NCBI GenBank assembly: GCA_018401055.1
Contig: JAGYLB010000070.1
Coordinates: 1-64,000, forward strand
Length of the DNA stretch: 64,000 nucleotides
Direction of reading: 5' to 3'
From: Roseicyclus sp.
GTDB taxonomy: Bacteria; Pseudomonadota; Alphaproteobacteria; Rhodobacterales; Rhodobacteraceae
Shown: in pieces, positions 47,724 to 56,645 of the stretch
Numbering within the stretch: position 1 is the stretch's first letter
How the letters are laid out: every line of letters starts with the position of its first letter
Notes under the pieces: generated by a model
Seen by the model: only the letters and a program-made list of their open reading frames with translations
Database searches by the model: none
What the model was told of the DNA's origin: nothing
Position numbers and translations under genes: made by a program

Positions 47724-48511
47724 GTGCCTGCACCCTCCAGCTTGTCCTTGTTCTTCAGGCCGGTGCCCAGATAGGCCTCGATCACCGCCTCATTGGCCTT
47801 GATCTCGTCGATGGTGCCTTTGGCCAGCACATGACCCTCGGCCATCACGATCACCGGGTCGCAGAGGCGGCCGATGAAATCCATGTCATGCTCGATCACG
47901 CAAAATGTGTAGCCGCGTTCCTTGTTCAGCCGGATGATCGCGTCGCCGATGGTGTTGAGAAGCGTGCGGTTCACGCCCGCGCCGACCTCGTCGAGAAACA
48001 CGATCTTGGCGTCGACCATCATGGTGCGGCCCAGTTCCAGCAGCTTTTTCTGCCCGCCCGAGATCATGCCCGCCGGGTGATCGGCGAGATGTTCGATGGT
48101 CAGGAACTCCAGCACCTCGTCGGCCTTTGCCCTGAGCGCGCGTTCCTCATCGGCGATGCGCTTGCGGCCGAACCAGGTGTTCCACAGCGTCTCACCGGTC
48201 TGGTCGGGCGGGACCATCATCAGGTTTTCGCGGCAGGTCATCGAATGAAATTCATGCGCGATCTGAAAGGTGCGCAACAGGCCCTTGGAAAACAGAACAT
48301 GGGGCGGCAGGCCGGTGATGTCCTCGCCATCCATGACGACGCGCCCCGAGGTGGGGGGCAAGACGCCCGCGATGACGTTGAACAGCGTGGTCTTGCCCGC
48401 GCCATTGGGGCCGATCAGGGCAGTGATCGACCCGGTCTCGATGGTCAGGCTCGCGCCATCGACGGCGTGGAACCCTCCGAAATGCTTGTGAAGGTCTTCG
48501 ACGACGATCAT
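47720..48511 (-). CDS. livG: Branched-chain amino-acid-type ABC transporter ATP-binding protein LivG
   Basis: A 263-residue ATPase. ATG 48511 (MIVVEDLHKHFGGFHAVDGA) is preferred over an in-frame TTG two codons upstream. It has LIGPNGAGKTTLFNVIAGVL (Walker A), RTFQIAHEFHSMTCRENLMM, GMISGGQKKLLELGRTMM (signature) and IVFLDEVGAGVNRTLLNTIG, where the usual DEPxAG is DEVGAG, and CVIEHDMDFIGRLCDPVIVM. It forms the heterodimer with LivF. Confidence 0.92.
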   Translation of the reverse strand: MIVVEDLHKHFGGFHAVDGASLTIETGSITALIGPNGAGKTTLFNVIAGVLPPTSGRVVMDGEDITGLPPHVLFSKGLLRTFQIAHEFHSMTCRENLMMVPPDQTGETLWNTWFGRKRIADEERALRAKADEVLEFLTIEHLADHPAGMISGGQKKLLELGRTMMVDAKIVFLDEVGAGVNRTLLNTIGDAIIRLNKERGYTFCVIEHDMDFIGRLCDPVIVMAEGHVLAKGTIDEIKANEAVIEAYLGTGLKNKDKLEGAGT

Positions 48512-48536
48512 GCGCAACGCCCCTTTATGGTGCGAA

Positions 48537-48561
48537 ACAGCCCGGCTCGCGACCGGGCTGT
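48537..48561 (-). terminator. Hairpin between the livK-like gene and livG
   Basis: ACAGCCCGG-7 bases-CCGGGCTGT forms a perfect 9-bp stem. On the minus strand it follows the binding-protein stop by 28 bases and is followed by TTTC. Such partial terminators commonly let the binding protein be made in excess over the downstream transporter subunits (inference). Confidence 0.65.
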
Positions 48562-48588
48562 CTACCTGTCAACGATGGCGTGCCGCGA

Positions 48589-49774
48589 TCAGCGGAAATT
48601 GACCGTCTGGATCGCGCCGTCGATGACCTCGATCTCACGGTATGCACCCGCGGATTCGCCGCCACCGATCAGTTCAACGGCTGTTGCGCCAACGTCAATC
48701 GATCTCCTGACCTGCCGCGAGCAGTTCAAGCGCGCGTCCCAGCTCTCCCGGCAGGATCGGCTCGCCCGGGCCGTTGGCGACATCCATGATATGCGCCGCA
48801 TATTCTGCCGGCACGGTCGATCCGGCGGCTTGCATTGCGAGCATGATCAAGGCTGCAGCGTCGTAGGCTTCGGCCGAGAATGCGGCGCTACCGTCGAATC
48901 CGGCTGCAGTGGCAAGATCAAAATACATGGCTGCACCTTCGCTGTCGGTTCCGGGGAACTGTCCGAAAGAGCCGTTGATCTCCGTTCCGAAGCGTTCCGT
49001 GATCGCGTTGCCGACCATGCCATCGGGCAGCACGAACGTGTCGAAGGCGCCGGTGTCAAGGGCTGCCCGAATGATGCCCGGACCACCTTGATCGATATAT
49101 CCCGCAACGACGAGGACGTCCCCACCGGCGGCGGCAAGTGCGCCAACCTCGGCAGAATAGTCGGCGCGGCCATCTTCATGGGAGGCGACCAAGGTGACCG
49201 TTCCACCAAGTTCCGCGAAGGCGGCGGCGAAACTGTCGGCGAGGCCCTGACCGTAGTCGTTGTTGGTGTAGGTGACGGCCACGGTATCAAAGCCGCGATC
49301 CAGAATGTTCTGGGCCATCACGACACCTTGACGTGCGTCGGAGGGCGCCGTGCGGAAGAACAGGCCATTGTCCTCCAGCGTCGAAAGGGCCGGGCTGGTT
49401 GCCGAGGGCGACACCATGACCATGCCGTTGGGCATGGCAACGTTTGTCAGCGCGGGGATCGTCGCGCCCGAGCACAAGGCGCCAACGATGCCGCTCACGC
49501 CCGACGACGTGATAAGACGCTCAGCGGCCGCAACGGACAGCGTAGCGTCACAGGCCGAGTCGCCGCGCACGGAGGTGACCGATGCGCCACCCAGAAGCGC
49601 GCCGCTTGCGGTCACTTCGGCCATCGCCAGCTCGGCCCCATCGGCCATACCCGGAGCGAGCGATTCTGCCGGGCCGGTGAAGCCAAGCAGCACGCCGAGC
49701 GAAATGCTCTCTTGTGCGGAGGCGGCACCGGACAGCGCCATCGTGGCCGCAGAGGCCAGAAGGATTTTCTTCAT
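48589..49774 (-). CDS. Periplasmic branched-chain amino-acid-type substrate-binding protein (LivK-like), frameshifted near the 3' end
   Basis: ATG 49774 (MKKILLASAATMALSGAASA signal peptide) is preceded by GGGAGA. The mature protein has ESISLGVLLGFTGPAESLAP, DSACDATLSVAAAERLITSS, MVSPSATSPALS and AVTYTNNDYGQGLADSFAAA, which is the two-lobe receptor fold of the LivJ/LivK family. The frame breaks near 48705; the tail reads VGATAVELIGGGESAGAY and ends TVNFR at TGA 48589. Two Cys may form the disulfide usual in lobe 1. The ligand could be amino acids, urea-like compounds or aromatic acids. Confidence 0.88.
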
Positions 49775-50081
49775 TGGTAGTCTCCCGAGTTGGACAGTTT
49801 CTGTCTTATGGCGTGGAACGGTAGCCTCAGGTTTTGAGGAAGAAAAGAGATATCCGCATTCCGCGGCGTCAACGGCTATCTGTCCCGCAGCTGCCATCGT
49901 CAGCGGGACAATGTCCCGGCTGGTTGCCTCTGGCGGACCATCTTCCTGTCAACGCTCCGAAAGCCCGCCGCGCGGGGCTCTCTTGCGCCCGGTGGCGGTT
50001 TCGCCGGATGCTCGCCACGCGCGGTCCTAAGGCCTCGGGCAGGCGCGATGATTGCGCGGTGACGACACAAGCGGAGGAAAG
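49775..50081. promoter_or_regulatory. Divergent intergenic region with a strong palindromic operator at 49904-49918
   Basis: This 307-base gap between the livK-like gene and puuD holds CGGGACA-A-TGTCCCG, a perfect 15-bp palindrome at 49904-49918. A further half-site TGTCCCGC lies at 49881-49888, which pairs with GCGGGACA at 49903-49910 and is 31 bases from TGTCCCG at 49912. Three same-sequence half-sites on about three helical turns look like a cooperative operator. No coding frame is evident in the gap. Confidence 0.6.
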
Positions 50082-51314
50082 ATGGACGCGACGATCCTTT
50101 TGCATTGGGCGGAATTTGCCGCGCGTTGGCTGCATGTCATCACCGCCATCGCATGGATCGGGTCGAGCTTCTATTTCATTGCGCTGGACCTGGGGTTGAA
50201 CCGCAACGTGCCCAGTGCCCCGCCGATGGCGAGGAATGGCAGGTCCATGGCGGCGGCTTCTACCATATCCAGAAATACATGGTCGCGCCCGAGCGCGATG
50301 CCCCGAGCACCTGACGTGGTTCAAATGGGAAAGCTATGCCACCTGGCTGTCGGGGGTGGCGCTGCTGGCGCTGCTCTACTGGGTGGGCGCGGAGATGTAT
50401 CTGATCGACTGGCGGGTGATGGCACTTGCGCCTTGGCAGGCCATCGTGATCTCGGCCCTGTCGCTGGTGGTGGGCTGGGTCGTCTATGACCTGTTGTGCA
50501 AATCGAAGCTGGGAGAGAACCCCACGGCGCTGATGGTGTTGCTGTTCGGGGTGCTTGTGGCCCTGTCCTGGGGCTATGCGCAGGTCTTTTCTGGGCGGGC
50601 GGCGCTGCTGCATCTGGGCGCGCTGACCGCGACGATCATGACAGCCAATGTCGCCATGATCATCATCCCCAACCAAAAGATCGTGGTGGCCGACCTCAAG
50701 GCTGGCCGCACGCCCGACCCGAAGTACGGCAAGATCGCCAAGCTGCGCTCGACCCACAACAACTACCTGACGCTGCCGGTGATCTTCCTGATGCTCAGCA
50801 ACCATTATCCGCTGGCCTTCGCGACGGAGTGGAACTGGCTGATCGGTGCGCTGGTGTTCTTGATGGGCGTCACGATCCGGCATTTCTTCAACACGATGCA
50901 TATGCGCAAGGGCATGCCCTGGTGGACCTGGGGTGCGACCACGGCGATCTTTGCGGTCATCGTCTGGCTATCGGTCCTGCCGCTGATGCGCGATGACCCG
51001 GTGCAAGAGGCCGCGCTGGCCCCCGGCCTTCAACGTTTCGCGGCGCATGCCGATTTCCCGCAGGTCGCCGATCTGGTCTACGGCAATTGCGCGTCCTGCC
51101 ATGCGGCCGAGGTGTTCATGCCGGGGCTGGCGGCGGCAGTGGGGGGCGTGATGCTCGATAGCGACACGCCGCATCGCGGCACCATGCGCAGGCGATCTAC
51201 CTGCAGGCGGGCGCGAGCCACGCCATGCCACCGGGAAATTTCGCCTTTCTGACCGAGGAAGACCGCGCGTTGATCCGCCGCTGGTATCGTGAGGCCGTGG
51301 ACGGGGCGCTTTGA
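50082..51314 (+). CDS. puuD: Urate hydroxylase PuuD (membrane protein with cytochrome c domain), frameshifted in this sequence
   Basis: ATG 50082 follows GGAGGAAAG. It has LLHWAEFAARWLHVITAIAW and IGSSFYFIALDLGLN, then shifts near 50215 and 50300 through EEWQVHGGGFYHIQKYMVAP into HLTWFKWESYATWLSGVALL, IIIPNQKIVVADLKAGRTPD and STHNNYLTLPVIFLMLSNHY. The C-terminal cytochrome c part has VYGNCASCHAAEVFMPG (CxxCH). After a last shift near 51175 comes QAIYLQAGASHAMPPGNFAF. PuuD oxidises urate to 5-hydroxyisourate with cytochrome c as electron sink (family knowledge). No other urate gene is adjacent. Confidence 0.87.
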
Positions 51315-51341
51315 GACAATAGGGGCAGGGAAGGGACAATC

Positions 51342-52105
51342 ATGCCGGCACCGAAGAACAGATTGAAACAGGCGATGGCCGAGGGGGCGGTCTTGCGCGG
51401 GCTTTGGCTGGCGCTGGGGTCGGAGACCCTGACCGAGATCGCGGGGCGCGCGGGCTTTGACTGGTGCCTTGTCGATGGGGAACATGCGCCCTTCGACCCG
51501 GCCATGATCCGCCGCCAGTTGATCGCGCTTGAGCTTGCCGGAACGCCGGCCATCGTGCGCGTGCCCGGCAACGAAGACTGGATCTTGAAACAGGTCCTCG
51601 ACGTGGGCGCGCAGACGGTGATGGTTCCGATGGTCAATTCCGCCGAGGAAGCGCGTGCCGCCGTCACGCGCCTGCCGCTACCCGCCAGAGGGCATCCGGG
51701 GCGATGGCGGCTATACGATGCGCGCCAGCGGTCGCGGCGCCATCCCGGCTATGCCTCCAGCGCGAACGCCGAGATATGCGTGATCGTTCAGGCCGAAACC
51801 CGCGCCGCGCTCGACAATCTGGCCGAGATCGCGGCAGTGGACGGGATCGATTGCGTGCTCTTCGGTCCTGCCGATCTGGCCGCCGATCTGGGCTATCGCG
51901 ACAACCCGACCGCGCCCGCGTTCTGGGAGGAAATCCACCGCGGCATCGACACCATCCGCGCGGCGGGCAAGGCGGCGGGGCATCTTCGCGCCGCCAGATC
52001 GCAACCGCGGAAATGGTCGCGGCCGGTGTGACCGTCCTTAGCCTCGGATCGGATGCGGCGCTGATGACGACGACCCTTGGGGCCTTGGCGCGGAGCGAGA
52101 CGTGA
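51342..52105 (+). CDS. HpcH/HpaI aldolase family protein, frameshifted in this sequence
   Basis: ATG 51342 starts MPAPKNRLKQAMAEGAVLRG, followed by GLWLALGSETLTEIAGRAG and FDWCLVDGEHAPFD (metal-binding Glu), VGAQTVMVPMVNSAEEARA and AEICVIVQAETRAALDNLAE. A stretch from about 51675 to 51750 is out of frame between two compensating shifts; in another frame it gives the family PPEGIRG-like and GGYTMRASGRGAIPGY segments. A final shift near 51985 leads to TAEMVAAGVTVLSLGSDAAL and the end at TGA 52103. It cleaves 4-hydroxy-2-oxo acids such as 2-keto-3-deoxy sugars to pyruvate plus aldehyde. Confidence 0.85.
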
Positions 52106-53139
52106 TCGATCTGCGCCATGGCGATACGGCCCTGACGCTCGATCCGTCGGTGGGGAACATCCCCGTCTGGCAGGTCGGGGGCCGGGTGCCGCTGCACGTG
52201 GCGCCCTGGCGCGATGAGGCGGAGGTCCAAGACGACCCCGCGATCCCGATGGTCAACAAGCGGTTGGCGGGCGATTTCCTGTGCATGCCCTTTGGCCGTG
52301 ACGATGTGGGGGGCGACCCACCCCACGGGCACACCGCCAATTCCATATGGGAGGTGATCCGGCAAGACGTGGCCGAGGCGCATCTGCGCCTGTCGGTGCC
52401 TGTGCGCGGCGCGACCGTGGACAAGCTGGTGCGCATCACTGGCCCCGTGCTCTACCAGACCCACCGGATCGAGGGGGGCGCGGGGGCCGTCAGTTTTGCC
52501 CATCACCCGATGGCGCGCATGGCCGAGGGCGGTCGACTGTCCTTTTCGCCCAAGCGCGCAGCGCTGACGGACCCGGTGGCCCAACACGCGGGTCGCAACC
52601 TCTGGGCTCTGAATCAGGTCCAGCCCGACCTGATCCTGCCCTGCGAGGATGGCGGCGATTGGGACCTGCACACCTATCCCGCCGGGCATATGGTCGAGGA
52701 TTTCTGCACCCTCGTGGAGGCGCAGGGCGCTCGCATCGGTTGGACCGTCCTGATGCGCAACGCCGAAGACGACATGCTGGTGGTCCTCAAGGATGCGCGG
52801 GTCATGCCGGTCACGATGCTCTGGGTCTCGAACGGGGGGCGCGATTTTTCCCCGTGGAACGGTCGGCATACGGGCGTTTTGGGGATCGAGGATGGCTGTG
52901 CAGCGGGCGGCATCGGGCTGGCCGCTGCGATGGGCGAGAACCGGCTGACGGCGATGGGGGTGCCGACGGTGCTGCGACTGGGCGGAAGCCAGATGATCCG
53001 CCACGCCATGATCTCCTTGCCGCGCCCGCCGGGCTGGGCGGAGGTACGTGAGATCGGCTTCGCGCAGGGGCAGGTTACGCTGACCGAGGCGGGCGGCGCG
53101 CAGTTGTCGGTGCCCTTCGACGCGGGGTTCTTCCAGTGA
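52102..53139 (+). CDS. Aldose-epimerase-like (galactose mutarotase fold) hypothetical protein
   Basis: A 345-residue intact frame from GTG 52102, overlapping the aldolase stop (GTGA), so coupled to it. It reads VGGRVPLHVAPWRDEAEVQ, LAGDFLCMPFGRDDVGGDPP with HGHTANSIWEV and YQTHRIEGGAGAVSFAHHPM, which recall carbohydrate mutarotase-fold proteins in general layout. The catalytic residues of a true mutarotase are not clearly present. With the aldolase it may act on a sugar acid. Function is uncertain. Confidence 0.6.
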   Translation: MIDLRHGDTALTLDPSVGNIPVWQVGGRVPLHVAPWRDEAEVQDDPAIPMVNKRLAGDFLCMPFGRDDVGGDPPHGHTANSIWEVIRQDVAEAHLRLSVPVRGATVDKLVRITGPVLYQTHRIEGGAGAVSFAHHPMARMAEGGRLSFSPKRAALTDPVAQHAGRNLWALNQVQPDLILPCEDGGDWDLHTYPAGHMVEDFCTLVEAQGARIGWTVLMRNAEDDMLVVLKDARVMPVTMLWVSNGGRDFSPWNGRHTGVLGIEDGCAAGGIGLAAAMGENRLTAMGVPTVLRLGGSQMIRHAMISLPRPPGWAEVREIGFAQGQVTLTEAGGAQLSVPFDAGFFQ

Positions 53140-53161
53140 GTAGCGACCCGGAGGGGCAGCC

Positions 53162-53608
53162 ATGATTCTCGTCGATGCCGATGCCTGCCCGGTGAAGGAC
53201 GAGATCTACACCGTCGCCTTTCGCCACAAATGCCCTGTGCGCCTCTTCGCGGGCCAATACCTGCGCCACCCCGATCACCCCTTGATCACCATGACCATGG
53301 CGGGCGATGCCTTTGACGCTGCCGACGATCTGATCGTGGAACAGGCCGGCCCCGGCACCCTTGTCATCACCACCGATCTGCCGCTGGCCGACCGCGCGCT
53401 CAAGGCGGGCGCGATGGTGCTGACCCCCAAGGGCGAGGTGCTGAATGCGCAAAACATCGGCGTGCGTCTGGCCACGCGTGACCTCATGGTGGATCTGCGC
53501 GCCGGCATCGAGGGGCAGGGTATCGGCGGCCCGCGGCCCTTCACCAAGGCCGACCGCAGCAGCTTCTTGCAGGCGCTCGATCGCGCGCTGCACAAGCTCG
53601 GGGCTTGA
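53162..53608 (+). CDS. YaiI/YqxD family protein (UPF0178, DUF188)
   Basis: An intact 148-residue protein with ATG 53162 behind GGAGGGGC. It begins [20 protein letters not shown], the hallmark of the family (VDADACPVK), and has [20 protein letters not shown] with [17 protein letters not shown] and [20 protein letters not shown]. The fold resembles PIN/NYN-type nucleases, with the Asp cluster as possible metal site, but its activity is not established. It is followed closely by der. Confidence 0.92.
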   Translation: MILVDADACPVKDEIYTVAFRHKCPVRLFAGQYLRHPDHPLITMTMAGDAFDAADDLIVEQAGPGTLVITTDLPLADRALKAGAMVLTPKGEVLNAQNIGVRLATRDLMVDLRAGIEGQGIGGPRPFTKADRSSFLQALDRALHKLGA

Positions 53609-53661
53609 TGGCGGGGGGGCATGGGGTATCTGCCGCGCTTCTCCAGGCCGGAATTGATCCC

Positions 53662-55116
53662 ATGAGCTTTGTCCTTGCCATCGTCGGCCGCCCCAATGTC
53701 GGCAAATCCACCCTGTTCAACCGGCTGGTGGGTAAGAAACTGGCGCTGGTCGATGACCAGCCCGGTGTTACCCGCGACCTGCGCGAAGGGGCGGCGCGTC
53801 TGGGCGACCTGCGCTTTACCGTGATCGACACCGCGGGCCTTGAGGATGCGACCGACGACAGTTTGCAGGGCCGGATGCGGCGCCTGTCCGAGCGCGCGGT
53901 CGAGATGGCCGATGCGGTGCTGTTCTTGATCGACGCGCGCGCGGGCATCACCCCCAATGACACGCTCTTTGGCGATATCTTGCGCCGGTCGGGCAAGCCG
54001 GTGATCCTTGCCGCCAACAAGGCCGAGGGGCGCGCGGGCGAGGCGGGGATGTATGAGGCCTATAATCTGGGTCTGGGCGAGCCTATCGGGTTGTCAGCCG
54101 AACATGGTGAAGGCATGGCCGAGCTTGCCGTGGTGCTGCAAAACCTGATCGAAGGGACCGAGGAGCGTCTCGAGGAAGCCGAGACGGACGTCGATGTCGA
54201 TGTTGATGCAGAGAGTGAAGAACGCCGCATAACGCCCTCCAAACCTTTGCAAATCGCCATCGTTGGGCGGCCTAATGCAGGCAAGTCGACGCTGATCAAC
54301 AAGATCATCGGCGAGGATCGGCTGTTGACCGGTCCCGAGGCGGGCATTACCCGAGATGCGATTTCCGTCCCCTTCACCTGGGATGGCACGCCGATGCGGA
54401 TCTTTGACACCGCGGGCATGCGCAGAAAGGCCAAAATCCAGGAAAAGCTGGAAAAGATGTCGGTGGCCGATGGCTTGCGGGCGGTGAAATTCGCTGAAGT
54501 CGTCGTTGTGCTGCTTGACGCCGCCATCCCTTTCGAGACGCAAGATCTGCGCATCGCCGATCTGGCCGAGCGCGAGGGGCGCGCGGTGGTCATCGCGGTC
54601 AACAAATGGGACCTCGAGGATGAAAAGCAGGACAAGCTCAAGGCGCTGAAAGAGATGTTCGATCTGCACCTGCCGCAATTGCGGGGCGCGCCGCTGATCA
54701 CCGTCTCGGCCAAGACCGGCAAGGGGCTTGACCGGCTGCAGGCCGCGATCCTCAAGGCCCATGATGTCTGGAACCGCCGCGTGACCACGGCCCTACTCAA
54801 CCGCTGGCTTGCGGCCATGATCGAGGCGCATCCGCCGCCCGCCCCCTCGGGGCGCCGCATCCGGTTGCGCTACATGACGCAGGCCAAGACCAGGCCGCCG
54901 GGTTTCGTGGTGATGTGCTCGCAGCCCGACAAGTTGCCCGAAAGCTATTCTCGATATCTTGTCAACGGCTTGCGGGATGACTTTGACATGCCGGGCACCC
55001 CGATCCGGCTCTGGATGCGCAGCCAAGCAGACCAGAACCCGTTCAAGGACCGCAAGAAATCGATCCCCTCGCGGCTGACCAAGCATGTCCGCAAGGGTGA
55101 GACCAAAAAGGGTTGA
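53662..55116 (+). CDS. der: Ribosome biogenesis GTPase Der (EngA)
   Basis: An intact 484-residue double-GTPase needed for 50S subunit maturation. ATG 53662 ([20 protein letters not shown]) is chosen over an upstream in-frame extension. G domain 1 has [23 protein letters not shown] and NKAEG; an acidic linker ([14 protein letters not shown]) separates it from G domain 2 with [27 protein letters not shown] and NKWD. The C-terminal KH-like domain has [20 protein letters not shown] and ends [11 protein letters not shown]. All hallmarks are present. Confidence 0.97.
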   Translation: MSFVLAIVGRPNVGKSTLFNRLVGKKLALVDDQPGVTRDLREGAARLGDLRFTVIDTAGLEDATDDSLQGRMRRLSERAVEMADAVLFLIDARAGITPNDTLFGDILRRSGKPVILAANKAEGRAGEAGMYEAYNLGLGEPIGLSAEHGEGMAELAVVLQNLIEGTEERLEEAETDVDVDVDAESEERRITPSKPLQIAIVGRPNAGKSTLINKIIGEDRLLTGPEAGITRDAISVPFTWDGTPMRIFDTAGMRRKAKIQEKLEKMSVADGLRAVKFAEVVVVLLDAAIPFETQDLRIADLAEREGRAVVIAVNKWDLEDEKQDKLKALKEMFDLHLPQLRGAPLITVSAKTGKGLDRLQAAILKAHDVWNRRVTTALLNRWLAAMIEAHPPPAPSGRRIRLRYMTQAKTRPPGFVVMCSQPDKLPESYSRYLVNGLRDDFDMPGTPIRLWMRSQADQNPFKDRKKSIPSRLTKHVRKGETKKG

Positions 55117-55124
55117 GGCCGAGG

Positions 55125-55910
55125 GTGGCAGGGCGTCGAACCGTATTGAAGGCGGGTGTGGTCGGCGCCTTTGCGGTCTTGGTGGTTCTGCGGCCTTGGT
55201 CCCGGTGGGTCCAACCCGATCTGGCCTTCGAGCCGATCCGGAGCGCAGTCCCTTTCCGTGTCTTCGTTGGATCAGGCGCGGTGTCGGGCGGCGGGGTGGT
55301 CGATCCTATGCTGATAGGGCTTTCATCCCCACCGCGATCCGAGGCCGACAGCGACCTTGAGGACCGACTGCGGGGAACAATCTGTGCGCGACTGACCGGG
55401 GACTGGGTGCAAGGCGATAGGGTTCCGGTGACCTACTTCACTGATCTGCGCTGTGTGAACTGTGTCGCCCTTGAACGCATCCTCGCCCGCTTGATGGGGA
55501 CCGATGCGCCGACTATCCGGCTGACGGTGCGGGAATTCCCGGTGTTCGGGCCAACCTCGGAGCTTGCTGCACGGGCGGTTTTGGCAGCCGACGAGCAGGG
55601 TGCTGGTGCGGCGATGCGGTCGCGCCTCAGGCGGAGCGCGCCCATAACGGCGGAGGCGGCAATGGAGGCCCATGCCAGCGACATGGGCCTTGATCCCGTC
55701 CGCTTTGCGCGCGCCCTTTCCGGCTCCGAAGTTGCCGAAAGGCTTCGGGAAGACCGGGCATTAGCGCGCATTCTGGGCGTACCGGGCACGCCCGCGCTGG
55801 TCATCGGACGCAGCCTTGTCATCGGTGTCCAACCGCTCGGCCTTCTCGAAGCGGTGATCGCGCAGGAAGCTGCCGAAGGCCCGCCAGCTCGTGCGCGAGC
55901 GCCAATATAA
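55125..55910 (+). CDS. DsbA-like thiol:disulfide interchange protein (thioredoxin fold)
   Basis: The start is uncertain: GTG 55125 gives MAGRRTVLKAGVVGAFAVLV, a basic N-terminus plus one membrane helix; TTG 55113 overlapping the der stop is an alternative. The lumen-side domain has VPVTYFTDLRCVNCVALERI with the redox motif CVNC and the cis-Pro loop ILGVPGTPALVIGRSLVIGV. The helical insertion between them is shaped as in DsbA relatives. It is a predicted membrane-anchored periplasmic oxidoreductase of 261-265 residues. Its partner protein is unknown. Confidence 0.72.
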   Translation: MAGRRTVLKAGVVGAFAVLVVLRPWSRWVQPDLAFEPIRSAVPFRVFVGSGAVSGGGVVDPMLIGLSSPPRSEADSDLEDRLRGTICARLTGDWVQGDRVPVTYFTDLRCVNCVALERILARLMGTDAPTIRLTVREFPVFGPTSELAARAVLAADEQGAGAAMRSRLRRSAPITAEAAMEAHASDMGLDPVRFARALSGSEVAERLREDRALARILGVPGTPALVIGRSLVIGVQPLGLLEAVIAQEAAEGPPARARAPI

Positions 55911-55946
55911 GTCAGCGCAGCGTGCCGTGTCAGGTCGTCGGGCGGC

Positions 55947-56308
55947 TCACGCGTTGGCTTCGCGGATCTTGTCGGCGGCCGCCTTGTCGAAGCTGATGCC
56001 ACTCTCGGCAAACAGCGTGTCCAGCTCGCCCGACAGGGTCATCTCGGTGACGATGTCGCAGCCGCCCACGAATTCGCCCTTGACGTAAAGCTGCGGGATC
56101 GTGGGCCAGTCGGAATATTCCTTGATGCCCTGGCGGATCTCTTCATCGGCCAGCACGTTCACATCCGGCAAACTCGACGCCCATGTAATTCCAGCACGCC
56201 CGCCACGCGCGAGGAAAACCCGCATTGCGGCATCATTTTCGTGCCCTTCATGAACAGGACCACGTCGTTCTCGGTGACGGTCTTGCGAATGGTGTCTTCG
56301 GCGCTCAT
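55947..56308 (-). CDS. grxD: Monothiol glutaredoxin GrxD, frameshifted in this sequence
   Basis: From ATG 56308 it reads [20 protein letters not shown], then [19 protein letters not shown] with the CGFS active site. Two extra Gs (about 56195 and 56170) interrupt the frame; removing them gives [20 protein letters not shown] and joins to [27 protein letters not shown] and REANA at the end. The protein of about 120 residues carries or transfers a [2Fe-2S] cluster with BolA. The adjacent bolA gene supports this role. Confidence 0.92.
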
Positions 56309-56322
56309 CTGGGAATTCCTTT

Positions 56323-56571
56323 TCAATCCTGGGCTTGGGCCGGGGCCTTGGTGGTCAGGGCAAGCGCGTGCAGATCGCCGTGGCTGCCATCCATCTTGCC
56401 CTTGAGCGCGGCATAGACCGCGCGTTGCTGTTGCACGCGGTTCAGCCCGCGAAAGCTTTCGTCGATGACCTGGGCGGCAAAATGGGCCCCGTCATCGCCC
56501 TCGACCTTGATCTGGGCAGCGGGAAAGGCCGCCTTCAGCATCTCTTCGATTTCGCGTGCGGTGATCGGCAT
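56323..56571 (-). CDS. BolA family protein
   Basis: An intact 82-residue protein: [20 protein letters not shown], then [20 protein letters not shown] with the invariant His, [20 protein letters not shown] and [16 protein letters not shown]. It sits 14 bases upstream of grxD on the same strand. BolA-GrxD complexes sense or deliver Fe-S clusters (family knowledge), so it probably helps distribute clusters made by the suf system. Confidence 0.93.
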   Translation of the reverse strand: MPITAREIEEMLKAAFPAAQIKVEGDDGAHFAAQVIDESFRGLNRVQQQRAVYAALKGKMDGSHGDLHALALTTKAPAQAQD

Positions 56572-56645
56572 CTGGTATCCTCGACTTCTTTTGTCGGAAA
56601 TGTAGGCCGGTCGTCCGCGCGCCGCAAGCGGCGCGTCGGAGTCGA

